A stretch of DNA of 64,000 nucleotides from Lamellibrachia satsuma (lineage: Eukaryota; Annelida; Polychaeta; Sabellida; Siboglinidae). The notes beneath the pieces are model-generated. The model worked only from the letters and a program-made list of their open reading frames with translations, searched no databases and was not told the DNA's origin. The position numbers and the translations under genes are program-made. Below are positions 31,880 to 45,300 of the stretch, piece by piece. The stretch's first letter is position 1. Each line of letters starts with the position of its first letter. The DNA is taken from positions 4,272,501 through 4,336,500 of the forward strand of contig BSQZ01000052.1 in the NCBI GenBank assembly GCA_033239005.1, read 5' to 3'.

Positions 31880-32640
31880 CTGTGGTCTGTCCCCTCTAGT
31901 CTTGGCGGTTGTGTGCTATTGGCTGTGTTTCTGCAAAGGTCTTTGCTATCTATTCCTCAATGTTGTCTTTCCATCTCTTCCTCTGTCTTCCTGTTTTCTT
32001 TCCCCTGCACTGTTCCCTGAAGGATTGTTTTAGAGAGCCCGCTTTATCTTGTCACATGCCCATACCATCTCAGCTTCCTATTCTTCACTGTGGTCTTCAC
32101 AGTGACCCATGTGTTGAGCGATTGTTTTGCGGATTTCTTCATTGGTGACATGTTCGGTGAAGAAGATGCCGAAGATTCTTCGGAAGCATCTCATTTCCAC
32201 TGCAGCGATCTTCCTTTGTAGTTTCGCTGTGAGGGTCCATGATTCACATGTATACAGGAAAGTGAAAAGGACCAGTGCATGTATCGAGCTTCATTTTGGA
32301 TTTTAGCGCGATGTTCTTGTCTCTCCAAATTGGTTTCACTTTCGCTAATGATGTTTATGTTTGTGCAGATCTTGCAAAGATTTCGGTCTTGGATCCCTCG
32401 TCACTGATGATAGCCCCGATGTATTTAAAGTATTTCACTCTTTCCAGTTCTTGTCAGTTGGCAGTTATGCGTGATCTAACTGTACTACTGCTTTTTGTCA
32501 TTATCTTGTTTTTTTCTGCGCTAATTTCCATTCTATATTTGGCTGATGTTTCGTCCAGACGGTTCACTAGGTTGACGAGTTCTTTTCATCACCAGCCAAC
32601 TCGTCGATGTCATCAGCAAACTGATTAGTACAAGCCAACT
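31880..32640 (-). pseudogene. Non-LTR reverse transcriptase remnant, 3' half
   Basis: On - the segment starts with a NQFADDIDELAG block (the F/YADD catalytic motif) near 32620, then KYFKYIGAIISDEGS. It continues with TCESWTLTAKLQRKI, then MRCFRRIFGI and an EEIRKTIAQH stretch. These are RTE/Jockey-like C-terminal features. Stops and frameshifts interrupt it. Confidence 0.75.
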
Positions 32641-33084
32641 CATGTAATAAAAAAATGGTTGCACGATTCACATCTAGGACGATTGCAGAGATAAACGCAA
32701 ACAGGAAATAAACACAATACAGTGCATGTTATTTCTTATGTATACCAAAAATCAGTACTCATCAGATCAGCAGGAGACAAAAACAGTAAATTAGGCATTT
32801 ATACCGTGTCTTTAGCATTGCCTTGCCGGCGCAGCCACAGAGGAGCGGCGTCCATAGCGTTCAATGTCCTATCATGTTAACCAGCTCTGGTCGGCGGATC
32901 TCAATGATCGGGCTTGCTTGTACGGAGTTAGTAATGTCGAAATATACACTCGAGCGATAAACCAACAATACGTTGGCGAATAAGTAGCCAATGAGGCGCG
33001 TGTTACAACCAGTAATGGAATAATCTACCGGTATTATAATAAATCGACCGGTAATGCAATACTCGACCAGTAATGTAATAAAAA

Positions 33085-33260
33085 TGATGAAGATAAACAT
33101 TATTCTGATGATGATGTTAACAATGATGATGTAGAAGGTGATGATGAGAGAATAAACGATTATGATGATAATGATGACAACGACGCTGATAATGAGGGTA
33201 ATAAATAGTTATGATGATGATAAGGAAGAAGATGAAGACAATTAAGCGGTGATGATGATT
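33085..33260. repeat. GAT/AAT trinucleotide-rich tract
   Basis: Imperfect GATGAT, AATGAT and GATGAA runs. No coding interpretation is supported. Confidence 0.6.
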
Positions 33261-33909
33261 ACGTCCTACTACTTTCGCTGTCTGTACTTTGAGATGTGGA
33301 AAATATAAATTGTGCACATCAGTGCGTTAATCACAAAAGTGCCATTGTAGCGAAACTAAGAAAATCGCAGTTAAGTTTGGCAGTGATAATGTAGTGTTCC
33401 AAAATTACTGTATGCATCAATGCTATAAACCCTAAGTGCCATTGGTGGTTGGAGTGATAGTAGAGACACTTAGTGACAATTTTGGAAGATAAAACAACAA
33501 TACGTCACTTGTATGGCGCTCTGATTGTATTGATGGGCCCAGTTGCTTTTTACAATCATACAACCTTTATTATTACCTCCTCAAGCCCCAACCTCTGTCA
33601 ATATGGTCGTTATTTCGATAAAAGGTGCCTGGGCATTGCAGCTAAACAAACACAAAAGTTCATCGTTTTCAGGTCAAGTCAGTGTTACGTCACCGCGGCG
33701 TCCGAAATGTTGTTTATAATAAAATACAAAGTTCATATTATTGTTCTTGGACATTTCTAACTTCTTATCATTGTGGGCTCGTTTTTACACGGAGTTGACC
33801 ACACTTAGAGCTACCCACTGCCCCACCAAAACGAATGTGTGTTTCAACGAATGCAACATGACTGAGGTAAGATTCAGACACGTTTCAACAAGAACTATTC
33901 AGCAAAACT

Positions 33910-33915
33910 TTTATT
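33910..33915 (-). terminator. Poly(A) signal AATAAA of SPS2b
   Basis: A canonical AATAAA on - about 120 nt beyond the SECIS-like element and 950 nt past the SPS2b stop codon. Confidence 0.6.
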
Positions 33916-34024
33916 CTTTACATCCTGCTCAACATTCAGTATATCTGAGCAACACAATTCGCACTAATAAACAAGAGGACTGGACGAAACAAGAGGAAGG
34001 GTGTGTCGGCTCGGGTCGCTCGAC

Positions 34025-34097
34025 TCCTGGCATCATCAGCTCCGGCCACACGATGACGATGTCTGTTTTCGTGACCTGGCATCAAGAACGGATTCCG
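34025..34097 (-). promoter_or_regulatory. SECIS-like element in SPS2b 3' UTR
   Basis: About 780 nt past the stop. The 5' TGA is 34082-34084 and the 3' TGA 34036-34038. GCCAGGTCAC pairs with GTGGCCGGAGC. The AAAA run at 34066-34069 starts 12 nt after the 5' TGA. The helix differs from SPS2a but still pairs (C-G becomes U-G, and G-U becomes G-C), so pairing is maintained. The flanking TCACGCGGGGCTCAA is shared with SPS2a (around 17421-17435), confirming homologous 3' UTRs. Confidence 0.8.
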
Positions 34098-34863
34098 AAC
34101 GGCCTGGGCCAACACGCCCAGTTCGCTATATACCACCCCAGGCAACAGCTCACGCGGGGCTCAATCGCACGGCAACAGCCAAGGCGCACCACGAAACATT
34201 CCTCCCAAGACACAGCCAATCCTACCTGCATACACTTTCATAACGAACATTTTAAAATACGATGCTCACAATATTACGGGTGGTTTTTGTGGTAATGCTT
34301 TCAGTGACGAACTACGAAAATCATGCATTTCGGGAAAGTGTAACATCGAACCGTTATAGTAGCTAACGGGGTCGGTTTATTTTGCAAGAAACAAACCTCC
34401 AACTAGCTACAGTTACGCAGACTGGTGAAGTGATTCCATAACATCATATCACATTCGAACATGCGACATATTTCAGCAATGCTATTCTTCAATCGAATTA
34501 CTTATTACTTTGCCAATACAAATGAACGATAGACACTACCACCAATCCACACGGATGAGAAACGCACTTGGACGGTACTGTAACCATCTAATTTTATACA
34601 AGCTTTAAACCTAACCTAAGTAAAAATCTCAAACATCAGATTGCTTTGCAACGCATCTAACATTAGTTGGAAACTTCGAATTGATGCACACGAATCATCG
34701 CATTCACGCCGGTTCTGTCAAAGAGGCACGATAGGGTAACATCTTTGAGCATCCGTGCTCCATAAGCAAGAACGTCCACTGTTTTATAGCATAGCTGTCC
34801 AAACAAGCATTGCACAACGTCAATGCTGCCAACAGCAGTCGGTCTCTGTGTCGGTGGACAGCG

Positions 34864-37800
34864 CTACCACAGTTCTCCCTCCTTCTCCTTGGCCGGCACC
34901 TCGATGACCCGCGGCTTGTCGATGATGCGTGCCGTGCGGTTTCCCTTCTCGACGATGCCGATGATCCACGCCTGGTAGCCCTCCTGCTTCTCGATGTCCT
35001 TACAGAAGGCAGCTGCTTGTTCCCGCGGCAGCGCGATCAACAAACCGCCTGAAACACCAGACACAGAATTAGCAGCAATACACCTTTAAAGAGAACAAAA
35101 GGTGTTTTAACAAGACTATAGTTGACCGGACATACAACGACAACACAAATAGAACAGAAACTCAGAACAACACAAAGCATGGAAAGATGCATGCTAGGAA
35201 TTACCAAGAGAGGTAGAAAAACTAGCAAATGGATCGGAGAGCAAACTAAAATCCAGGATATCTTAAAACAAGTTAAAATCAAGAAATGGATATGGGCGGG
35301 ACACCTTGCCAAATCTAAGGACAACAGGTGGACAAAGATAACAATAGAGTGAATACCAATGTCAGGTTCTCAAAACCAAGGACAACAAAAAACTAGATGG
35401 AGAGATAAAATTGTAAAGCTTGCTGGCATGACATGGATAAGAACGACACAAGACAGAAATAAATGGGAGGCCTTCACCCTACAGTGGGCTGACAATGGCT
35501 GAGATGATGATGATGACACCACACACAACACAAATGAACCAAGTTTAACAAGATGGCCATCCAAGGCGAAACAAAAACCAGATTACAAGTAGACAAGGAA
35601 GCCATTGGCTTATTAAGAGTCCAACAATGCCTCATCTACGTGTAACCCGCCGTTCTGGGATGTTTTGTCAATTTTTTTCAAACATATTCACGCTGCTAAC
35701 ATTGACACAATCTGTAGATATAATCCATTCATTGATTGTCCTCTGTGAGAACGAGTACTTCCTGATATCCAATCTACACTTCTAAGGAAGACAGATTCCC
35801 TTACAAACGTTTTTATCTGTGTTGTAACATGTTGGAACTTGACTGTACTGGGGGCAACATGTTGTACCCCACTGGAATAAGCTACGTTACTCTTACTTAA
35901 GCAATCAAGCATGCCAGTGTTGAATTTATAAATGAAATTGGATGGATCATCTCACATACGTGGTAGGAATGTATGGATAGTGTCCAACACTTTTAAATGG
36001 AAAAATATATAATAAGCATGTATGCCACAAAGGTAGCACCAAATCAAAAGCATTTCATGAGCTTGCAACATGTGCAGGGAGTGAAAACGCCTGAAGACAA
36101 GTAAATACCTGACGTCTCTGCAGAGTGACCTTGTAAAAGCCCAAACATATTCCCACACGCCTTGCTGACGGCGGCCATCTTGGCGATGACTGGCAGATTG
36201 TGGATGACGAAGCCGACTTCATTCTTCTGTATCTTCGCCAGGTTGTTGGCATGACCCAGGATGCCAAAGCCTGTGATGTCTGTAGCGCCGTGGGCGTTGT
36301 ACTTATGCATGAGACGGGCAGCTGTAAAGCGATCATATCAAAATTATATATTGTCCACAGGCCTCACTGAAGACAGTGCATCGGCGTAATCATCCAAGCA
36401 TTGCTAATAAGTTTTTATTTTAAAGTGCTCAAACTCAACAGAATATATGAGAAAAGGTGCATAATGTTGGTGAACTGTACATTGGTATACAACTGTGTTC
36501 AGCAACTGCAAAACTGTTTAAATCGTGGTGGCCATCTTGGATTGCTGGTTATCATGACGACAAAATGAAAAATTATATGGCTCATTTTACTTGCTGGTTA
36601 TCTTACTTTCAGAGTATATACATGTATAATTCATAAAATGCATTTTTGTCACTGAATCTTGACTTGAAGTGATGCAGTCGATTTTCTTGCATATTCACTG
36701 TGAATGCTGTATTCAGTGGTCACAGCAGATCAGGGCTGTAGTACTGAAATGGTTAAACGATGCTATAAATGAGGATTTCACCCACCAACTCTGTTTAGCC
36801 GTGCCATGCTGAACATCGCTCGTTGGTACGCTTTGCGAACGTCATCCTCACTGACCACCAGCTTGATGCGGTTCCATCGGTCAGGCTGGTCCAACCACTG
36901 GTATGCACTGACCGCTACTTGCGTCCCAAGTGGCTTGGTCATCACAAGAACATCACCAACCACCGCATTGTCTGGCCTGAACACAAAGGGCATCAAAGGC
37001 TTTTGTATTTCCAACAGGGTTGGCTTCAATTAACATTGTAAGTTACAATTTTAATCACAATTACATCACTTACAAATGCTATATAAAGGGTCAATTACAA
37101 TAGTTCATAGGTTGAATACTTCACACAACTATCATTCCAGAATGTTTCCTACATAAACGATACTCTTTACTTTGGATAACCACAATGATTTCGCTACCCA
37201 CACAATTACAGTAACTTTCCCAAACAATAGGAAACGGTGTAGGTGATTCAGAAAGGTGAAACCAAACAGAATATAACAGACAAACAAAAAGATAATGCCA
37301 AATAACAAAGACACCATTTGTCTTGTGAATAGTGACTATTTCCACTCACATGATGAACTCGTTGGACTGACAGACAGTTGTTGCGACTCCACCAATCGTC
37401 ATCCATGGGTTCTTCACCGTTTGTCCTCCGTTCACACTTGTTCCAGCCTCCTCAGCCAGATCCTACAACAAGGTGTCACATTTTATGAATGCCAGTCGTA
37501 ATAAAACAAACAGGCATATAATAAAGGCATGTCAGCCACATAAACTGCTAAACAATGATTGTCCTGTCTGCAACAACTTTTTTTTTCTGTAAATAAATTA
37601 CATCATTATACTTATCCATGAATTTATTTTCGGAAAAATTAATTAATTATCTATACAACATATTGCATGTCTCAACAAATCAAAATGGTGAAAAATATTG
37701 TTCATACTTCATGGCATTATCAATGTTTTATTGTTATTTATATGAATGGAATTTAATATAATAAACTGGTTCAACAGTGTCACTTAGACAAACCTAACTG

Positions 37801-40800
37801 TATCATTATGCTGATTGTATGAAGTATAAAAGTATTTATATTAGGGTACTTTAAATTTTGCCAACTCTTCAAACAGCACAAAAAGAAAATTGTGACTTAC
37901 ACACTGCAAGCCAAGTTCTAACGAGAAACCCACATTTTATAAATAATTTTTTTTCACATATCAAGGAACCACAATTTTTAGCCATTTCACCAAGAACTTG
38001 TTTTAGTGCTAACTAATAATGTAATTGTTTTTTAGAAATGTAACCAACCATTGTAATAGGTAATTGAAACCAACCCTAGCAGTAAAAATGCATGAATTCA
38101 CCTAAAACTATGTATAAAATGTGACCCGCTCTCCCAAAACCAGGCGGAAGTCGCACAGATCGGTTTCGCGCTAGCAACCAAAACATGCAGTTGGGGGTCA
38201 CTTCGTCGATTTTTGGATTTCAGTGGAACTGTGTTGTTTGATATCTAATCTTCGGTTTTGCAAAGTGTGCAGCCCCAAAACACAACATAACATGGTATAA
38301 TGTTGTTTTATTTGACACCTTCCGCTCATTTTGGTAAAACAATGACCATCTGAATGACCAAATTAGCTAGATTTGAACGCGCCGCTACGAGCGTTATTGG
38401 TGTGGTACCCCTTAACATTGCACATCGTTGGAAAGCCGGGAATGTCCGTGATCTAAATATGTCGTCCCCGTTAGCCATGGTATTATTGTAAGCCAATCAC
38501 AGGCGACTTATTCTAGTAAACAAAATGGCAAGTGCGTAGCTACGTGCGTCACGTGGTCTCCGCCTTAGCCTGCGATTCGCTGATTGTGATGTCACTGCAA
38601 GGTTGACCCGGAATCTCCGAGTTCATCTCATGTTGTCAAGTAAACATCGTTCTATCGTTTAGCGTCGCGCATTGAATTTAAGCAAGTCTTTTAGCTTTAT
38701 ATGAATAGATCATTTCACAATTATGGATCGAGCTGCACAGATAACGCAACTATTGAAAGAAGCTTCGAAATGTGGTATTAGTGACAGTTCAGCGGTGCGG
38801 GAAGTGATAGAAGATTACTTCTGTCTGCCAACTTCTGAACTTGACAGCGACGTCGAAGTAAGTGACAGTGGCACTGACAGCGACGATGAACTCGTGTTGA
38901 ACCCACTATCAACAACAACAAGTGTTGACCGTGCCAGTCCGGTGGCTTCTACTAGCACTGTGGAAGAAGTTGATGTTGACGATGATGATCTAGAGGAGAC
39001 GGCCGCGGATGACGCACATCGCGAAGAAGAGGGTGCGATGGATAGAGCGGCGAACATGTTTGAATGTATCAACATGCCGCAGAAGAAATGCCACTGTGTA
39101 TGCAAGCTATATAATGGCCAGCCTTGTATTTCCCAGTTCAGCAATGAAAATCAAGAGTCTATCAGGTATGCTATGTTTAATTATTATAAAGCCTGTGCAC
39201 TAATAAATACATGCATACATACGTACATTTTGCCAGTTAATGCTTAGTAGATAATTATGCAGACCTACAATAATAGGCTACATACAAACGTTTACTGTTG
39301 TATAATTGTAAATTTAACTGTTAATAATTATACTAATCCATAATATTGTGGCACATGTATCGATATTGTAGTAATGATCATTGAGTCCATGTGGAACCAA
39401 TGTCTTTATAGTTTTATGATTATAATCTATATTATTATTATACAGTAAATTGTGTGAACTTAATTAAACACTGTTTTTCCAGACTGAATACACAAGAGCT
39501 GAGTGCATACGAGAAAGACTTGCTGCTGCTTGGGATCATATGTGCCAGCATCAATGCTTCAAAAGAAACCCTGAGCATGAAGAAATTAAAAGTTGGACGA
39601 AAGGCAACAAGGATACGCTACTTCTACTACGAACATCGACGGATATGCCGCGACACCTTTCTCTTCCTGATGGACATATCAAAAGATAAGTTGACCAACT
39701 TAAAGAAGTGGTACTTGGCAAATGGGATTTACCCACGCAAGAAGAAGTCAGGCGGCCGACGGAAAACAGCATTGAGCTTTGATGAAATCAAACGTGTCTC
39801 TCGGTTTATAATCAACTTCGCCGAGCAGCACAGCATCATTCTCCCAGGACGTATTCCTGGTTTCAAGCGAGATGATGTTAAGGTGCTCCCCAGTTGCGAG
39901 ACAAAGGCGTCAGTGTGGCGATACTATAAAGCAGCATCAATGCAGGGTGAGCGCATTGTGCGCTACTCTACATTCCGCAAGTTGTGGAATCAGCTACTGC
40001 CATACATAATCATTTGCAAGCCGATGTCAGATTTGTGCTGGACCTGCCAACTGAACAACACACGTATCATGCGGCAGGTACACGTGTCGGAAAATGAGAA
40101 GAGTGCAGCGCTTCGGCTACAAGAGGCTCATCTTGAGCACGCACGTGCAGAACGTGCGCATTATCAAGACCTGTGCCAACAGTCACGCCAAGTCGCAGAC
40201 ACCCACAACCTGCAAGAACTACACGTGACACGCCCACTCTCTAGAAATATCGCATTTCATTACAGTTTTGACTTTGCACAACAAGTACATTTCCCATCTG
40301 ATCCACTACAGCCAGGACCCATATATTTTAAAACTCCTCGAAAATGCCAGATCTTTGGAATACATGCTGATGGGGCTTCAAAACAAGTAAATTACCTGGT
40401 CGATGAGTGTGTGTCGTGCGGTAAAGGTGCAAATGTGGTTATTAGCTACCTACATCACTTCCTGGACAACTACAGTGCTGGTGAGTGTCACCTCCAGCTA
40501 AATGCTGACAACTGTGTCGGACAAAACAAAAACAATTTCATGCTGTGGTACCTGGCATGGAGAGTTGCTACTGGTCTCAACGCCACAGCCACCATCTCAT
40601 TTCTACCTGCTGGCCACACAAAGTTCTCCCCAGACTGGTGTTTCGGCCTGATTAAACGGGTATATCGGCGAACAAAGGTGTCCTGCATGCAGGACATTGT
40701 TAATGTCATCCATAAGTCGTCAGAGAAAGCCCTGAATTTGCCGCAACTTGTTGGAGATGAGGACGGGAAAGTTATTGTGCCAACATATGACTGGAAGGCA

Positions 40801-42335
40801 TTCCTCACTCCAGCTTACAAGAAAGTGGTTGGTTTGAAGAAAAATCACCACTTTCACATTAGTGATGCAGACTCAGGGAAACTGCTCACAAAGGAGTACA
40901 CGAGTGTGAGAACGATGAACACAGCATCCTGTGTGGAGCCGTTCCACAAGGAATGCCAACGATCGTAACACCTGCTGGCTTGGAAAAGAAACCCTCAGGC
41001 TTATTTATATATGTAATGAAATCCGGGAGTTCTGCACTGACGATACAAAGGACACAGTGTGTCCGCGTCCTTTGGAAGATGTGGATTCGAGCAGTTCAGA
41101 TGAGGACGACGAACCACTTGTGAACCGCTCAAAGAGCAACTGTTAGTGTAGTTACTAGTTGCAGTGCTGTTGCTAGCCAGTGAGTGGGTGGGCGGGCTCA
41201 TGCGAGGTCGCACATGTAATTAGGTCATTGCCGTGAAATAACATTAACAATATATTTCACAATTAACTCATTGTTTTTATTTTAACACGATAAACTAGTC
41301 TAGTTATGACACAGAAACATGTTCCTGTTGTTGTGTGGTGTGCTGTTTTTTTCAGGACAGAAATCAAGATTTTGATTTTGATGTATGTAAACAAAATATT
41401 TTTATCAGCTTTTAATTAAATCTTACTGATACCATTGACATTTCTGTGAATCGCTTTACCCAGGTCATAAGTATGTCAAATTAGGACACTGTGTATGCAT
41501 GGTTGCTATAGTATTTTCAGCTGTATGTCTGCTTAACATCATGCCAAAGTTTAAAGCTGTTTTTCTCCAAATTGTCGATTTCAATGCATCATCATTCAAA
41601 TTGGCATAACTTCACCAATATACAAGATACAACAATGAGGGATGGCTCTTTAGAAAGCTCTGTGTATCTGCTTTCCAATGATGTATAAATATCCACTTGC
41701 AAAATTTGCTACTTCAGCCTGGTTTTGGCAGAGCAGGTCACAAATTAACAGTAATTTTCTTTTGTAAAACAGTATAGCTGTACAACCATTGCAACTGATA
41801 CTTTATGAAGCAATGCAATTGTAATTTTTTGGAGTAATGTAAGTGATTTTTGAAGCAACGTAATTTTCATTGATTATGTTGCTGTGTAATCATAATTGAC
41901 AAAGGTAATTAACCCCTACCCTAGCCGAGACTCACCCGAAAGCCTCGAATCATGAGTGGCACGACAACATCGCGTTCCTTCTCAGTGAGCTTGACAGCTA
42001 GGGCCAGTAACATCAACATGTTGTCGCACTCCGTCACACCCAGAGCGTAGAGATCACTCAGTACGTTGGCGCATGCAATCTTGCCCTGTGTTCAGTTAGC
42101 ATAAACAGCGTAGTCATCACAGGGAAACATGCATGTCATGCAGGCTTTCTTTGCAGCATATGAAGGACCATAGTAATTGGCATCATACTATCAGTGTTTG
42201 AGTCAGGATTTGAAATTTAGGGGACACCTGTCTCCCCCTCTTTAAAAAAGTGAGACATTCAGTTTTAGGCTGAACCATTAATCAATATTTATAAATCAGT
42301 GGTGATCACAATTGACTTAACACGCACAGTCACAC

Positions 42336-42369
<34 letters not shown>

Positions 42370-45300
42370 GTGTACAATCCCTAATAAGGGTGCCTTTCCT
42401 TCACCTTCCAGAAGGCTGTCAGGGACTCAACATAGTTGAATTCTCGCCAGTGTGGGCCCTCTAGCTTGATTGTAACAATTATGTTGAGTCGCTGACTAGA
42501 CAACTTGTACCACAGCATGTTCTGTGCTGAAAATCCACGCTCCACACCCAGTGTGGACTGGGAAGACCATTGCCATGGATGCCAGGATCACCAAGTTGGG
42601 GAATATGTCCCCGTGATGTGTACCGATGATGCTCCATAACACTGGAAGCGACTTTGAAGGAGAGTTATAGACCAATCTAAGCCGGACAATGTTGCTGAAC
42701 AGATTCAAATGACGTGGCATGGCTATCAAGACAGTTATCCACCAATCTGCCCGGTTCTGATAACCACTACAGCGTCAATGTGCATTAATAATAATATCTG
42801 TTAGGTGGCACAACAGGTGCTGGGTTTATTTGTCAAAAGAAATGAGGTGACAACCAAACCAATATGTTTTTAGAGTTTTGAGTGAGAAATTATCCTGCTA
42901 GTAATAGTATCATATCTTCCACACCTACGGCTATGGCCTATACTAGTTACGGAAACACAACGCCAACGGCAACGCTACCTTTCCTTAAACGCTAAAAATT
43001 GTCTAGTATCATTTTGAAACATATTTATTACAACAGCATTAGATAAGTTGTACATTCACATCCTGTGCAAACATATAATTGCCGTGGCGTTGACAGTACT
43101 ACTTAGGCATTGTCATTGGTACTACAACAGCTGCCAGAATAAAACTAGAACTGTAGAGCCAGTTGTGGCAGTAGTAATACGTTGTAATGTGAACAAATGC
43201 TGATTTGCTGTTGCATTACCTTAATAAACATCAAATATATAATCGGTATAGCATATACATATAACAATTGTGTGCAATAACATCTCAGTTCAGTTACCGT
43301 CTGGTTTTTTGGTCTGCTGTGCGTGACCACATCGGCCAGCTGCAGTTCCCGTTTCGACGCCATTTTGCATGCATAATCTAGATTGCCCACATTCCATATG
43401 GTGGCGCCACTATCTAGGAAGCGCGGCTAATTCCGTGATTGGACAACTGATCGGTGATGCCAGAGGTAAATTCTAAGTGGTTGGGGGTAAATGTAAATGA
43501 TTTTACAGTAATATTAGACGCTGAACAAGCGTAAAAAAACTGTATTTCACAATATAGCAGGTGTCGCTCCACTGATTAAAATGTGCGTTATTTAAGATAA
43601 TCATGCGACATCGGTGTCACGCACTTTAAAAAAATATGCGACACTTGACAAATAAATGCGAGAATGTCGCAAAATCGCGTCCTAGCTCAAACACTGTACT
43701 ATGTTAACATGTTAGCAGTTGGTTTTACCATACATAAGCTATTTCGTCATCAAATTAAATTGTAAACATAGGAAATCGGACATGTTATATAGTTCAATAT
43801 GTTCAATTAAAAATATGTAAATAAACCCAATTAGTTAGCATTGCAGTACAACAGTAGTTTATAAATATACAAAGGCACATTATTTAAAGGTTATCAAGAT
43901 GCTAATTGTCCGAGTGTTGATTTTGGTCCTAAAATAATGTGGGTGTATCCCTATGCGTGTAGTTTCTGAATTGTTAATCACACAATACCATCATGTATGG
44001 GTCGTCAACGAGAGGATAGAAGAAGTCTGTTGTCTGGACCAAAGACAGTCCGCCATGACGAAGTGGAGTGATGCACGAATCCATTCCAATTCCTACAAAC
44101 CAAAGACATTTCCATTACCAGACCAGCATTCCAAAACAATGCAGGACATGACAAATTGGCTGCCAAGAGGTTGCACACAGTGTCTGGCTGTATTTCAGAT
44201 TCAAAATGTTGAATTTGTCAATGTGCTCGAATAGAAAGTCCAAGAAAGTTTGACGACGGCCACCACCATTAATCATTGTAATTGTACACTTTACTAGATG
44301 CCTGTTTTGTGTATACCTTGGCATATTGTCATAAGTATATAGCAAACATTTCCCAACCAGCCTACATAACCAGTGAAGCTATGACTGAATGCATGCACAG
44401 TAATCTAGACTCGCCACATTCTGAGGATTCGGAACAGATCTGATGATACGCAACAGCAAAAAACCAATATTATGTTTTAAGCGGTTAATGGTCCTTTTAT
44501 TGTGTTGTAATTGGCTAAATTAGTTAGAAAATGTGTGTAAATTTACTAATATAATAAGGACAGATAATTATTTTGATTTCTCATTACAGTATAGACACCA
44601 AATTCATTAGACTATGTTTCAGATTCATGACCTGTTAGTTCACACTGTGGCGCCACTCATCATATCACTACTACCACAACTTGACTATAAATTCAAAATA
44701 GACAGTGCGGAGTCGATTAAATGATTGGTTGGCAGGGCAACACAATTTTAGTTTATGACTTGTAACGCCATAGCATTTGCGCACTAGTTTGTTTTTAATG
44801 CCCAATTTTATCTACATTTGCATACTATTGAAATTGGAAGATTTCTTGATAAACATTAGGAATTTACCAAATGAAATAAAAGCGTGCACATCAAATTTAA
44901 GTTGTGGCAGTGGCGCCACCGGTGGGGAGTTTGCTGTTAGTTCACGGATTGTGGCTCCCTCTTGAGGATACATTGGAAACACATTATTTTGCTAGTTATG
45001 TCACGTGGCGCAGAAAAACCGCGTAAAGTTTTCCGCCATCTTGGAAAAACGGGGCACGAAAGCACATTACTATCTAACATTCACGGCAAAAAATAAAAAT
45101 TGCACAAAATCCTGTAAAATATAGATGACCGTTTATGTTTGCTTGCATGCAATATAATCGGTAGTTGCATGCAAGTGTGTATTTAATTACAATATAACCG
45201 AGTAATTTAAGCCATTTTTCCATCGACTCGGTTCTCGAGAGGCCCCGTTGGAGCGCATTCGCCTGGAATCAGGCCATACTCACCGATACGAGGCACGGCA

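Noticed and set aside
45000..45045. CACGTG E-box and AAGATGGCGG (YY1-like) as SPS2b promoter elements
   Set aside because: They lie downstream of SPS2b exon 1, inside intron 1 on the - strand, so they are not in promoter position.
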